Positions 16,332 through 25,715 of a stretch of DNA of 64,000 bases are shown piece by piece. The DNA is from Pedobacter polaris (lineage in GTDB: Bacteria > Bacteroidota > Bacteroidia > Sphingobacteriales > Sphingobacteriaceae). How positions within the stretch are numbered: the first letter of the stretch is position 1; each line of letters opens with the position of its first letter. The notes beneath the pieces are model-generated. The model made no database searches, was not told where the DNA came from, and was given only the letters and a program-made list of their open reading frames with translations. The translations under genes were made by a program, and so were the position numbers. Where the stretch lies: contig NZ_SWBR01000005.1 in assembly GCF_005116505.1 (NCBI RefSeq), positions 351,024-415,023 of the forward strand, read 5' to 3'.

Positions 16332-18593
16332 CTAACGATGGGTTAGTGTATCAGTAGTATTTTTAATCGTATCTATTGTTGCATTACCAGCAGAATCAAC
16401 ATTTTTTTGAATACGAACCTCTTTTACAACTTCTGTAACATGAGGCGCATCTGATGCACTAATTGCAATGTATGGTGCAATAACTAAAGAAACGATAGAC
16501 ATTAACTTAATTAAAATGTTCATTGATGGGCCTGAAGTATCTTTGAATGGATCTCCTACAGTATCACCCGTTACAGATGCTTTATGTGGTTCTGATTTTT
16601 TGTAATACATTTCACCATTAATTTCTACCCCTTTTTCAAATGACTTTTTAGCATTATCCCATGCACCACCAGCGTTAGATTGGAAAATACCCATCAATAC
16701 ACCAGATACAGTTACACCTGCTAATAACCCACCTAAAACTTCTGGGCCTAAAGTGAAACCAACAATTACTGGAGTAATTAAGGCAATTGCTCCAGGCAAC
16801 ATCATTTCACGAATTGAGGCTTTAGTAGAAATAGCCACACATTTTTCATATTCAGGTTTTGCTTTGTATTCCATAATTCCAGGAATTTCACGGAATTGGC
16901 GACGAACTTCTTGCACCATATCCATTGCTGCCTTACCAACTGCTTGAATACATAATGCAGAAAATACGAAAGGTATCATTCCGCCAACAAATAACCCAGC
17001 TAAAACTGGAGCTTTATATATATCAATAGCAGCTATACCAGCAATACCAACAAAAGCAGCAAATAAAGCCAATGAAGTTAAAGCAGCAGATGCAATTGCA
17101 AATCCTTTACCAGTTGCAGCAGTTGTATTACCTACCGCATCTAAATTATCTGTACGCTCACGAACTTCTGGAGGTAATTGACTCATTTCTGCAATACCAC
17201 CAGCGTTATCTGCAATTGGTCCAAAAGCATCAATAGCTAATTGCATAGCCGTTGTAGCCATCATACCTGCAGCAGCAATTGCAACTCCATATAATCCTGC
17301 AAAATAATAAGAAGACATAATACCGCCAGCTAATACTAAAATAGGGATAACGGTAGATTTCATTCCTACTGATAAACCAGCAATGATATTTGTGGCATGA
17401 CCAGTTGAAGATTGCTGAATAATTGAATTAACCGGAGCTTTACCCATAGCGGTGTAATACTCAGTTACTATACTCATAATAGTACCCACAATTAAACCAA
17501 CCATAATTGCATAAAATACATTCATGCTCGAAAACTCATAACCACGTAGGCTTAAAGTTTCAGGAAGCATCCATTTTACAATAAAGAAAGAAGAAATTGC
17601 AGTAATTAAAATTGATGACCAGTTACCTAAGTTTAAAGCATTTTGAACACTAGATTTCTCATCCTTGATGGTTACAAACCAAGTTCCGATAATCGAGAAG
17701 ATAATTCCCAATCCGCAAATTACCATTGGCAATAAAATAGGAGACATACCGCCAAATTTATCAGTTACAGTAATTTCTTGACCCAACACCATTGTTGCTA
17801 AAATTGTAGCAACATAAGATCCAAATAAATCTGCACCCATACCAGCAACATCACCAACATTGTCTCCAACGTTATCAGCAATAGTTGCAGGGTTACGTAC
17901 ATCATCTTCAGGAATACCTGCTTCAACTTTACCTACTAAATCTGCACCAACATCGGCAGCCTTAGTATAAATACCACCACCAACACGAGCAAATAAAGCA
18001 ATAGATTCTGCTCCAAGAGAAAATCCAGTTAATACTTCGATAGCAGTTTTCATGTTTACTACACTCACAACTCCATCTGTACCAATTACATCAAATAAAG
18101 AAAGAAAAACGATAAATAATCCACCTAATCCTAACACAGCTAAACCTGCAACACCTAAGCCCATTACTATACCGCCTGTAAAGCTCACTTTTAAAGCTTG
18201 TTTTAAACTAGTTCTTGCAGCTTGTGTGGTACGAACGTTTGCTTTTGTTGCCACTTTCATTCCAATGTATCCAGCAAGAGCTGAGAAAAAGGCGCCAATT
18301 AAAAATGAAATAGAGATGATCCAGCTTGAGTGAATTTCTTTACCATTAATTTCGTGGATGGTTCCAGAATAAGCCAATAAAGCGGCAGCAAAAACAGCAA
18401 AGATGCTTAATACTTTCCATTCTGCTTTTAAAAAGGCCATTGCTCCATCGGCAATGTAACCAGCAAGCTCCTGCATATTCGCATCACCAGCATCTTGTTT
18501 GTTTACCCATGCACTTTTTACAGCCATAACCAGAATACCGATTAAGCCTAAAAGAGGAATGGAATAGATTAAATTGTTTTGTAGAAAATCCAT
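16332..18593 (-). CDS. hppA: Membrane-bound ion-pumping pyrophosphatase, K+-stimulated type
   Basis: Couples pyrophosphate hydrolysis to H+ and/or Na+ export across the inner membrane. 753 residues with about 16 hydrophobic segments. The substrate loops are intact: DVGADLVGKVEAGIPEDD and NVGDNVGDVAGMGADLF, plus DAFGPIADNAGGIAEM. The K+ signature GNTTAATGKG (residues 488-497) has Ala where K+-independent pumps have Lys, so K+ stimulation is expected. Dual Na+/H+ pumping is known for a Bacteroides enzyme, but I cannot decide the ion from inspection. A textbook promoter lies at 18650-18680. Confidence 0.96.
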   Translation of the reverse strand: MDFLQNNLIYSIPLLGLIGILVMAVKSAWVNKQDAGDANMQELAGYIADGAMAFLKAEWKVLSIFAVFAAALLAYSGTIHEINGKEIHSSWIISISFLIGAFFSALAGYIGMKVATKANVRTTQAARTSLKQALKVSFTGGIVMGLGVAGLAVLGLGGLFIVFLSLFDVIGTDGVVSVVNMKTAIEVLTGFSLGAESIALFARVGGGIYTKAADVGADLVGKVEAGIPEDDVRNPATIADNVGDNVGDVAGMGADLFGSYVATILATMVLGQEITVTDKFGGMSPILLPMVICGLGIIFSIIGTWFVTIKDEKSSVQNALNLGNWSSILITAISSFFIVKWMLPETLSLRGYEFSSMNVFYAIMVGLIVGTIMSIVTEYYTAMGKAPVNSIIQQSSTGHATNIIAGLSVGMKSTVIPILVLAGGIMSSYYFAGLYGVAIAAAGMMATTAMQLAIDAFGPIADNAGGIAEMSQLPPEVRERTDNLDAVGNTTAATGKGFAIASAALTSLALFAAFVGIAGIAAIDIYKAPVLAGLFVGGMIPFVFSALCIQAVGKAAMDMVQEVRRQFREIPGIMEYKAKPEYEKCVAISTKASIREMMLPGAIALITPVIVGFTLGPEVLGGLLAGVTVSGVLMGIFQSNAGGAWDNAKKSFEKGVEINGEMYYKKSEPHKASVTGDTVGDPFKDTSGPSMNILIKLMSIVSLVIAPYIAISASDAPHVTEVVKEVRIQKNVDSAGNATIDTIKNTTDTLTHR

Positions 18594-18649
18594 ATTGTAA
18601 TTTATATTTTGGTTGTTTAGTTAGTGAAATAAAAATAATACAAGGGTTG

Positions 18650-18680
18650 CAAAAATAAGCGTGTTTAGCTAATAACCAAA
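18650..18680 (-). promoter_or_regulatory. Promoter of hppA (TTTG, 19 bases, TATTTTTG)
   Basis: On the minus strand TTTG (18677-18680) and TATTTTTG (18650-18657) are separated by exactly 19 bases, the ideal Bacteroidota sigma-A spacing. The start codon follows about 56 bases later. Confidence 0.75.
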
Positions 18681-18832
18681 TTTTTAAGCAAATGATTGTT
18701 AACATTTTTTATTTTTTAGTAATAATACGGACGCAAGAACGTTTTAGCCTGTTTTTTTTAATCCATATTTAGTATATATTAGCCAAACTAAACCATCCCG
18801 ATACTATTGGGAACAAACAAATAAACTAAAAC

Positions 18833-20248
18833 ATGGAAAACCAAAAAGAAGAAGGTTCTTTTAAAAGAGAGCTTGGCCTATTTGATGGCACAATGCTCGT
18901 TGTGGGCTCAATGATAGGCTCAGGTATATTTATAGTAAGTGCAGATATAACTAGGCAGGTTGGTTCTGCAGGTTGGTTAATCTTAATTTGGGTTCTTACA
19001 GCTGTAATTACAATGATTGCCGCCGTTAGTTATGGCGAATTAAGCGCCATGTTCCCTAAAGCTGGTGGGCAATATGTTTATTTAAAAGAATCATACAATA
19101 AATTAATTGCCTTTTTATACGGTTGGAGCTTTTTTGCAGTAATTCAAACGGGTACAATTGCGGCTGTAGGTGTAGCCTTTGCAAAGTTTGCTGCCTATTT
19201 GTATCCTCCATTAAGTAATGAAAATATTTTGTATGAGATGGGATCTTTTCAGTTAAATGCTGCTCAATTAGTTTCTATTGTAACTATTGTTTTGTTAACT
19301 TATATCAACACAAGAGGAGTTAAGGATAGTAAAATGCTACAGACTTTCTTAACCATCATTAAGATATTATCATTATTTGGCTTAATTATTTTCGGATTAA
19401 CCTTAGCGGCTAAAGCTGATGTATGGAATGCGAACTGGGCAAATGCTTGGGATTCTAAAATGTTTGATGCCAGCACTTCCTCATGGGTAACAATTGGTGG
19501 CACAGCTTTAATGTCTGGTATTGTTGCTTCTATGGTAGGCTCATTATTTAGTAGTGATGCTTGGAATGGTGTAACGTTTATTGCCGGAGAGATTAAAAAT
19601 CCTCAACGTAATGTTGGTTTAAGTTTGTTCTTAGGTACTTTAATTGTTAGTGTTATTTATATTTTGGCAAACGTAATGTATGTTGCAGTTATGCCATTGA
19701 ATGAAATTGCAAATGCCCCATCAGATAGGGTAGCTGTTGCTGCGGCACAATATATTTTTGGCAATACTGGAACCATTATAATTGCAGTAATGATCATGAT
19801 ATCAACTTTTGCTTGTAATAATGGATTAATTATGGCTGGTGCAAGGGTTTATTATACCATGTCTAAAGATGGGTTATTCTTTAAAAAAGCTAGTAATTTA
19901 AATAAGTTCGATGTTCCTGAATGGGCTTTGTGGGCTCAAGGTATTTGGGCATCCTTATTATGTTTAACTGGTCAATATGGTGCATTACTTGATTTTGTAA
20001 TTATCATTGTATTGATATTCTATATATTAACTATATATGGAATCTTCATCTTAAGAAGAAAAATGCCGAATGCCGAACGTCCATATAAAGCGTTTGGATA
20101 TCCGGTATTACCTTTTATATATATAGTAGTCGCATCCGCAGTTTCAATCGGCTTATTAATTACTAAAACTAGTACTTGTGGTTGGGGTGTATTGATTATG
20201 TTAATTGGTATTCCGGTGTATTACCTAACTAAACCTAAAGAAGCTTAG
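18833..20248 (+). CDS. APC-superfamily amino-acid permease (LAT/SteT-like)
   Basis: Inner-membrane amino-acid transporter or exchanger with 471 residues and twelve hydrophobic segments. The first helix has VVGSMIGSGIFIVSADI (residues 24-40), the APC substrate-binding turn; SYGELSAMFPKAGGQYVYLK follows at about residue 64. It resembles LAT-type and SteT-like exchangers rather than the CAT-type permease at 14483. The substrate is unknown. It is divergent from hppA across 239 bases that hold both promoters. A terminator follows. Confidence 0.9.
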   Translation: MENQKEEGSFKRELGLFDGTMLVVGSMIGSGIFIVSADITRQVGSAGWLILIWVLTAVITMIAAVSYGELSAMFPKAGGQYVYLKESYNKLIAFLYGWSFFAVIQTGTIAAVGVAFAKFAAYLYPPLSNENILYEMGSFQLNAAQLVSIVTIVLLTYINTRGVKDSKMLQTFLTIIKILSLFGLIIFGLTLAAKADVWNANWANAWDSKMFDASTSSWVTIGGTALMSGIVASMVGSLFSSDAWNGVTFIAGEIKNPQRNVGLSLFLGTLIVSVIYILANVMYVAVMPLNEIANAPSDRVAVAAAQYIFGNTGTIIIAVMIMISTFACNNGLIMAGARVYYTMSKDGLFFKKASNLNKFDVPEWALWAQGIWASLLCLTGQYGALLDFVIIIVLIFYILTIYGIFILRRKMPNAERPYKAFGYPVLPFIYIVVASAVSIGLLITKTSTCGWGVLIMLIGIPVYYLTKPKEA

Positions 20249-20273
20249 AAGGTTGTCTTGATTAGGATTCTTT

Positions 20274-20309
20274 AAAGGATAGTGGGATTAATTTCTACTA
20301 TCCTTTTTT
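20274..20309 (+). terminator. Terminator of the LAT-like permease
   Basis: A perfect 10-bp stem (AAAGGATAGT at 20274-20283, its complement at 20297-20306) with a 13-nt loop and a T tract, 26 bases after the stop. Confidence 0.8.
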
Positions 20310-21368
20310 ATGCTAACCATCTCAAAATCCAAGAAATCCTAATTAAGATTAGTTTCTTATCATCTTTTTTGTTTTTGAAAAGCAGTTGTGGTGCTTGTAG
20401 GTTGCGATAGCCCCGCTCTTCATTTCAATCTTTTTGTGCTTCAACAATCTTCAGCATTACAAAAAGTATTTTCATTGCGATCGGGTTTAGCATGCAAAGC
20501 CTGTGCTAATACACTCTGCAACCCCTCAATCTCCTACAACCATTCCCAAGAACGAGAACCGGCCTTGGATGCTAGGAAAGGAAGAATAGTTAATTGTTCT
20601 AAATAAAAATTCTCTCTAGAGAAAAAATAGTAGGGCGGAGAAGAGAGGCATCTTCAGCCGAACGGCTTGTCCTACGGTAAAAAAACAATTGACGTATTAT
20701 TCCGCCATAGCATCCACAGCCTAGATGTATTCATCAGTTTATATGTCTTTAATGGTATTCATGCACTCGCAAGCTCGGGATTGCTCTTTTCATCAATGGA
20801 AAAGAAGAAGAGCCATTTTGTGGCTAACCGAGGCAAGCCTAAGCGTTGGCAACAATCATAGGTGGCCCCCCAACCAAAGCAGATTGCTTCGTCCCGATGG
20901 AAAATCGGAGACTCGCAATGACGAACATAGTTTAAAGGGCGCCATGCAAACCCCTCAATCCCCTACAACCATTCCCAAGAACGAGAACCGGCCTTGAAGC
21001 ATTCCGAAGGAGAACGCATTCAAACTTGTGCACTACCATTCAAAAACCACAACTCAAGACAGAAAGCAGTTCGATCCTTCATCGGACCTTTTTCTGTCGC
21101 CCTAAAAGTTTGGATAGTGTAATCCGAGCAATGATTTACAGCCTTGATGTTTTGTTTCTTTTGGATCAAGCCAAAAGAAAGAGCCACTCGGTGGCGGCTA
21201 GCCGAGACAAGCCTAAGTGCTGGCAACAATCATAGTTGGTGTCCAACCAAAACAGATTGCTTCGGCCCGAGGGAAAATCGGAGACTCGCAATGACAGACA
21301 TAGTAATTTAATACAATCATCAAACCTTCAAAATATTACGCAAACCCCTAAACTCCAATTCTTATCCT
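20310..21368. repeat. Gene-free block of degenerate dispersed repeats
   Basis: This 1.06 kb stretch has several short open frames, but none looks coding. It is built from repeats. A 47-bp unit at 20521-20567 recurs at 20950-20996 with one mismatch. A ~110-bp unit at 20821-20930 recurs at 21191-21303; both end in GGAGACTCGCAATGAC followed by an ACATAG. The part at 20400-20492 is the reverse complement of 34166-34260 at about 80% identity. The content is higher in GC than the genes around it. Confidence 0.7.
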
Positions 21369-21376
21369 TATCTTTG
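21369..21376 (+). promoter_or_regulatory. -7 promoter element of the TIGR01212 gene
   Basis: TATCTTTG lies 6 bases before the ATG at 21383 and fixes that start in preference to the in-frame ATG at 21236, which lies within the repeat block. Confidence 0.55.
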
Positions 21377-21382
21377 CACTTA

Positions 21383-22354
21383 ATGGGAACTGCATTAGAT
21401 TCGGGTATAAAAGGGTATAAGGGTTATGGCATTCACTTGCGTGAAAAATACAATGGTCAGCGTGTATTTAAAGTAATTGTAGATGGAGGTTTTACTTGCC
21501 CTAATCGTGATGGTAGTAAAGGTTATGGCGGATGCACCTATTGCAATGTAGATTCGTTTACCCCAGAACCATCAAGAAAAAATCCAAATATTAAAGATCA
21601 ATTGATAGAAGGCATGTCGAGAGCTAAAAACTCTTACAAAGCCGATAAGTATATCGTTTATTTCCAGCCAAACACAAATACCTATGCACCAGTACATTAT
21701 TTAAAGATGATGTATGATGAAGCGTTATCTGTTAATACCGAAGATGTTGTTGGTTTTTCTGTAGGTACCAGACCAGATTGTATCGATGCAGAAAAGGTTG
21801 CGCTATTAGAAAGTTATACCGATCGTTTCGATGTAGATTTAGAAATGGGAATGGAGTCTATATATGATGAAACTCTTGAGCAAATTAATAGAGGTTGCAG
21901 TCACGGAGAGTTTGTTGAAGCGGTTAAACTTTTAGAAAATTCAAAATTAGATCTCTGTGTACATACTATCTTCGGTTTTCCTTGGGAAACTAGAGAGATG
22001 ATGTTGGGTTATATTCACGAAATTAACCGTTTTCCTCAAATCAAGTTTGTAAAATTTCACCATTTGCACATTGTAGAAGGTTCTATTATGGGGGCTAAGT
22101 ATAAAAAAAATCCTTTCAAATTATTTACACTTGAAGAATATACCGACCTGCTTTGTGAATTAATTCCTTTGTTAAGGCCAGATATTGTGATACAACGTTT
22201 ATTCGGAATTTCTGATTGGGATTTGTTAATTGCACCTAACTGGGGTTTAAATAAATCAGCCATTCAAACCTATATAGATAAGGAGATAGAAAGAAGAGGG
22301 GTAATGCAGGGTTCGATGTATGTAGTTGGTATGGCTAACAATTCAACAATTTAA
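21383..22354 (+). CDS. TIGR01212 family radical SAM protein (YhcC-like)
   Basis: Radical SAM enzyme of unknown reaction. The iron-sulfur cysteines have the spaced form of this family, C-x14-C-x2-C (start CPNRDGS, end GGCTYC). Other family text is VYFQPNTNTYAP (about residues 94-105), VGFSVGTRPDCID and DLEMGMES. 323 residues from the ATG at 21383. The frame is open to 21236, but that stretch is repeat sequence and the promoter box lies in it. Relatives have an Elp3-like core. No partner gene is adjacent. Confidence 0.88.
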   Translation: MGTALDSGIKGYKGYGIHLREKYNGQRVFKVIVDGGFTCPNRDGSKGYGGCTYCNVDSFTPEPSRKNPNIKDQLIEGMSRAKNSYKADKYIVYFQPNTNTYAPVHYLKMMYDEALSVNTEDVVGFSVGTRPDCIDAEKVALLESYTDRFDVDLEMGMESIYDETLEQINRGCSHGEFVEAVKLLENSKLDLCVHTIFGFPWETREMMLGYIHEINRFPQIKFVKFHHLHIVEGSIMGAKYKKNPFKLFTLEEYTDLLCELIPLLRPDIVIQRLFGISDWDLLIAPNWGLNKSAIQTYIDKEIERRGVMQGSMYVVGMANNSTI

Positions 22355-22368
22355 CTATAAAGCAATTT

Positions 22369-22842
22369 TTATTGCCCTGTATAAACGCCAAACAATTCTA
22401 TCACTTTTTTCTCTCTGAAGGTAAATATCTCTTTGATTTTGTTTTTTACCATGACTTCATGTGCCATTCGTCCTAAAATGCCCATCGGCAAAGCGTAGGT
22501 TAAAATGTCAGTCATTTCTACGCCGCCTTCTATAGCTTTAAAATGATGCTGGTGATGCCAGAATTTAAACGGACCAAACCGTTGCTCATCAATAAAGTAC
22601 TTTTCATGTTCTACTTGGGTAATTTCTGTCATCCAATTTAAATGTATGCCAAATAAGGGGGATACTTTATAGGTAATGATCATTCCTGGGTACATTTTTC
22701 CATCACTATCTCCCGAAGTAACAATAAAAGCCATTTCATTTGGGGTAATCTTGGCCAAATTAGCTGGAGAGGAGAAGAAATCCCAGGCATCGGAACTTGA
22801 AATAGGAAGCTTTTGAGCAAACTTTATTTGATAAGATTTCAT
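22369..22842 (-). CDS. SRPBCC (START-like) ligand-binding protein
   Basis: 157-residue single-domain protein of the SRPBCC superfamily, which binds hydrophobic ligands in a deep pocket. The pattern matches the cyclase/dehydrase-like subgroup: PISSSDAWDFFSSPANLAKITP near the N-terminus (residues 13-34), PLFGIHLNWMTEI in the middle, and FGPFKFWHHQHHF at about residue 90. In some genomes this domain is linked to TIGR01777-type epimerases; one is encoded at 31284, but not next to it. It converges on the radical SAM gene with 14 bases between the stops. Confidence 0.8.
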   Translation of the reverse strand: MKSYQIKFAQKLPISSSDAWDFFSSPANLAKITPNEMAFIVTSGDSDGKMYPGMIITYKVSPLFGIHLNWMTEITQVEHEKYFIDEQRFGPFKFWHHQHHFKAIEGGVEMTDILTYALPMGILGRMAHEVMVKNKIKEIFTFREKKVIELFGVYTGQ

Positions 22843-23153
22843 GGTTAAAGATACGTTTATGCCTTAATATTTTGAATATTGTAATTGGGGGTAAAAAAAT
22901 GTATAAATTTTGCATTTTTGTTAAAATTCATCCATTATTCTTTATAAATTTTTAAAAATTAACCTTTTTTGGCAAAATTACCTTTCATTTTGTTGTTTTT
23001 TATTGATTTTGACTCTCTTTTACGGTTATTAGCTGTTATTTTTTCTTTTTTCTTTAATATTTTACATTTTTTATGCTAATTCTTATTAATTATTGAAAAT
23101 TTATTACTAGTTTTAGAGAATTAATCAAATAATAACGCTAAATATTAAAAACT
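22843..23153. other. AT-rich intergenic region between divergent genes
   Basis: 311 very AT-rich bases with long T runs between two divergent genes (SRPBCC and amt). It must contain both promoters. I see only a near-match (TATCTTTA) in front of the SRPBCC start, and no clear operator or riboswitch. Confidence 0.5.
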
Positions 23154-24521
23154 ATGGGTAAAATTTTATTTAAACAGTATGCTCCATTTATCATTTTAAT
23201 GGTAGTTGCAGTCTTCGCTCTCTTTACTCCTTTGCTTCCAAATTTTGATGAAGGAAAGTATAATGGAGCTGATATTGCTTTTATGTTAATAGCTGCGGCT
23301 CTTGTATTTTTAATGACTCCAGGATTAGCATTTTTTTACGGAGGTATGGTTCATCGTAAAAACGTACTTTCTACAATGATCAAAAGTGTAGTTGCTGCTG
23401 GTGTAATTACTGTTCTTTGGGTTGTGGTTGGTTTTAGTCTTGCTTTTGGAACTTCAATTGGAGGTTTTATTGGCGATCCAAGAACATTCTTCTTCTTTCA
23501 AGGTGTAAACTCTGGTCCATCTTGGAGCTTAGCTGCTACAATTCCACTTTCATTGTTTGCTGTCTTCCAATTAATGTTTGCCATCATTACTCCAGGCTTA
23601 GTTGTTGGTGCTGTAGCTGAGCGTATTCGCTTTACTTCATATATTTTATTTATTGTTCTTTTTGCCTTATTGGTTTATTCTCCATTGGCACATTGGACCT
23701 GGCATCCAGATGGTTTCTTGTTTAAAATGGGAGTTTTAGATTTTGCTGGTGGTACCGTAGTTCACATTTCTGCTGGTATGGCTGCATTAGCTGGTGCTTT
23801 AGTTTTAAAACGTAGAAAATCTCACTTAGAGCATAAAGAAGTTCCGCCTGCAAATATTCCTTACGTATTAATTGGTACTGGTTTATTATGGTTCGGTTGG
23901 TTCGGTTTTAACGCAGGTTCTGCTGTTGGAGCTGGTAGTTTAGCTGTTTCATCTTTCATTACAACTAATACTGCTGCTGGTGCTGCTGGTTTATCATGGA
24001 TGTTTTTTGATGTGGCTAGAGGCAAAAAACCTTCTGTACTAGGATTCTGTATCGGAGCGGTTGTAGGTTTAGTTGCAATTACACCAGGTGCAGGTTTTGT
24101 AAGTATACCTTCTAGTATATTCATCGGTGCAATTGCAGCAGTTATTTCTAACCTTGTTGTTTCTTGGAAACAAAAAACAAGTCTTGATGATACTTTAGAC
24201 GTATTTCCTTGTCACGGTGTGGGTGGTATAGTTGGTATGTTGTTAACAGGTATTTTTGCTACTAAAACTGTAAACTCTGCTGGTGCTGATGGTTTGTTCT
24301 ATGGTAATCCAGAATTCTTTTTTACACAATTAAAAGGTGCTGTAATTGTAATTATCTTCAGTTTTGTTGTATCATTTGTAATTTTCAAATTAATCAACCT
24401 AGTGCAGCCAATTCGTGTAACTTCTGAAGAAGAAGAAGAAGGTTTGGATGCAACTCAGCATGATGAGAAATACTCTCAAGGTACCTTGATTGTAGCTGGT
24501 CAGGAAGTTGAAAATAAATAA
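23154..24521 (+). CDS. amt: Ammonium transporter, Amt family
   Basis: Inner-membrane ammonium channel. 455 residues with about eleven hydrophobic segments. The conserved pore residues are in place: AFFYGGMVHRKNVLSTM (residues 59-75), one pore-His segment GGTVVHISAGMAALAGAL and the second FPCHGVGGIVGMLLTGIF. The C-terminus carries an acidic tail (EEEEEGLD) on the cytosolic side. PII-type regulators (GlnK) often follow amt; here the next gene is an outer-membrane porin instead and no PII gene is seen in the window. A hairpin at 24531 limits read-through. Confidence 0.96.
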   Translation: MGKILFKQYAPFIILMVVAVFALFTPLLPNFDEGKYNGADIAFMLIAAALVFLMTPGLAFFYGGMVHRKNVLSTMIKSVVAAGVITVLWVVVGFSLAFGTSIGGFIGDPRTFFFFQGVNSGPSWSLAATIPLSLFAVFQLMFAIITPGLVVGAVAERIRFTSYILFIVLFALLVYSPLAHWTWHPDGFLFKMGVLDFAGGTVVHISAGMAALAGALVLKRRKSHLEHKEVPPANIPYVLIGTGLLWFGWFGFNAGSAVGAGSLAVSSFITTNTAAGAAGLSWMFFDVARGKKPSVLGFCIGAVVGLVAITPGAGFVSIPSSIFIGAIAAVISNLVVSWKQKTSLDDTLDVFPCHGVGGIVGMLLTGIFATKTVNSAGADGLFYGNPEFFFTQLKGAVIVIIFSFVVSFVIFKLINLVQPIRVTSEEEEEGLDATQHDEKYSQGTLIVAGQEVENK

Positions 24522-24530
24522 AAAATATTT

Positions 24531-24560
24531 AGCTGTTTAGGTTCGTGCCTAAACAGCTTT
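24531..24560 (+). terminator. Hairpin after amt
   Basis: A perfect 11-bp stem AGCTGTTTAGG/CCTAAACAGCT (24531-24541 with 24548-24558) 10 bases after the stop, with a short T-poor tail. It could work as a weak terminator or attenuator between amt and the porin. Confidence 0.65.
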
Positions 24561-24614
24561 AATCATCCCTATTCAGATAAATGTCTAATTATAAACGCTT
24601 CAATTTTTTTTAAT

Positions 24615-25652
24615 ATGAAAATTAAACTTTTACTTTCTACGCTTGCCCTTGGATTAACTTCTGCAGTTTTCGCTCAAGATGCAACTCCATTGCAAATCTC
24701 TGGTTCAGTTGATACCTATTACAAATACGATTTTAACAAAACAGGAAACATTAAAACGTCTTTTGCTAATGAGCAAAATTCTGTTTCATTAGGTATGATA
24801 GATCTTGCCTTGAAGAAGACTACTGGCAAAGCATCTTTTGTAGGTGAGTTATCATTCGGTCCACGTGGTCAAGCGCAATCTATTCCTGATGCTGCGGTAG
24901 ATGCCACTTCTGGATCTTTGTCATCCTTCAATATCCAAAATTTATATATCAATTATGCTTTTTCTGATAAGTTCAGTATGACTGCAGGTTATATGGGTAC
25001 CTTTATTGGATATGAAGTAATTTCTCCAGTAGGAAATTTCAATTATTCAACATCGTACTTATTTACTAATGGTCCATTCCAAAATGCTGGGATCAAAGCA
25101 GCTTATGCATTCTCAGATAAGGTTAGCTTAATGGCTGGTTTATTTAATGATTGGAATGCTTACCAAGACTTTAATGGCGTTTCTCATATTGGTGCACAGT
25201 TAACAGTTTCTCCAGTTAAAGGATGGACTGCTTATTTAAATTTCCTTTCTGGTCATTCAGCAGGTGCAGCTGGTACAGGTACAATTTATGACTTAACTAC
25301 TGCTTACCAAGTAACTGATAAATTTAAATTGGGCTTAAATGCTGCTGATTATCATGTTTCTGGTGGAAATGGTGGTTATACTGGTGTTGCTTTATATCCT
25401 CAATATGCATTTACTCCTTCAGTTGCTTTAGGTTTAAGAGGTGAGTATTTTAAATATAATATTCCTGTGGTAGCTAATCCAAGTGTAATGTCTGTTACTT
25501 TATCTGCTAACATTAAAGCGGGTGGTTTAACTTTTATTCCAGAGGTTCGTTTTGATAATGATGAAGATTTTTCTCAAAGTTTTGTTAAATCAAATTTAGC
25601 TCCAACTAAATCAGCTTCTCAATTCTCATTGGCTGCTGTTTACGCATTTTAA
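24615..25652 (+). CDS. Outer-membrane beta-barrel porin (BBP2/OmpL-like)
   Basis: Signal peptide (cleavage after VFAQ, residue 21) and a 325-residue mature chain rich in alternating aromatic and small residues, ending in AAVYAF as expected for an outer-membrane barrel. The start of the mature protein, LQISGSVDTYYKYDF, and NEQNSVSLGMIDLAL match the putative beta-barrel porin-2 family. Genes of this type often sit beside amt in Bacteroidota, so I infer a role in letting ammonium or a nitrogen compound through the outer membrane. This is not shown by the sequence itself. Confidence 0.82.
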   Translation: MKIKLLLSTLALGLTSAVFAQDATPLQISGSVDTYYKYDFNKTGNIKTSFANEQNSVSLGMIDLALKKTTGKASFVGELSFGPRGQAQSIPDAAVDATSGSLSSFNIQNLYINYAFSDKFSMTAGYMGTFIGYEVISPVGNFNYSTSYLFTNGPFQNAGIKAAYAFSDKVSLMAGLFNDWNAYQDFNGVSHIGAQLTVSPVKGWTAYLNFLSGHSAGAAGTGTIYDLTTAYQVTDKFKLGLNAADYHVSGGNGGYTGVALYPQYAFTPSVALGLRGEYFKYNIPVVANPSVMSVTLSANIKAGGLTFIPEVRFDNDEDFSQSFVKSNLAPTKSASQFSLAAVYAF

Positions 25653-25673
25653 TAATAACGACGTAATCTTATT

Positions 25674-25704
25674 AAACGTCCCGATTTTTCGGGACGTTTT
25701 TTTT
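25674..25704 (+). terminator. Rho-independent terminator after the porin
   Basis: An 11-bp perfect stem (25674-25684 with 25689-25699, core CGTCCCGA/TCGGGACG), a 4-nt loop and a run of T. It ends 11 bases before the next ATG. Confidence 0.9.
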
Positions 25705-25715
25705 ATATTTATCCT

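Noticed and set aside
18786..18815. CCCGATA...TATTGGG text before the LAT-like permease as a hairpin
   Set aside because: The possible stem leaves a loop of one base; a shorter stem has only four pairs, too weak to call.
20388..21235. Several 60-90 residue open frames in the repeat block
   Set aside because: They coincide with direct and dispersed repeats, give the same odd peptide text (LLRPDGKSETRND) from different copies, and have no promoter or coding bias.
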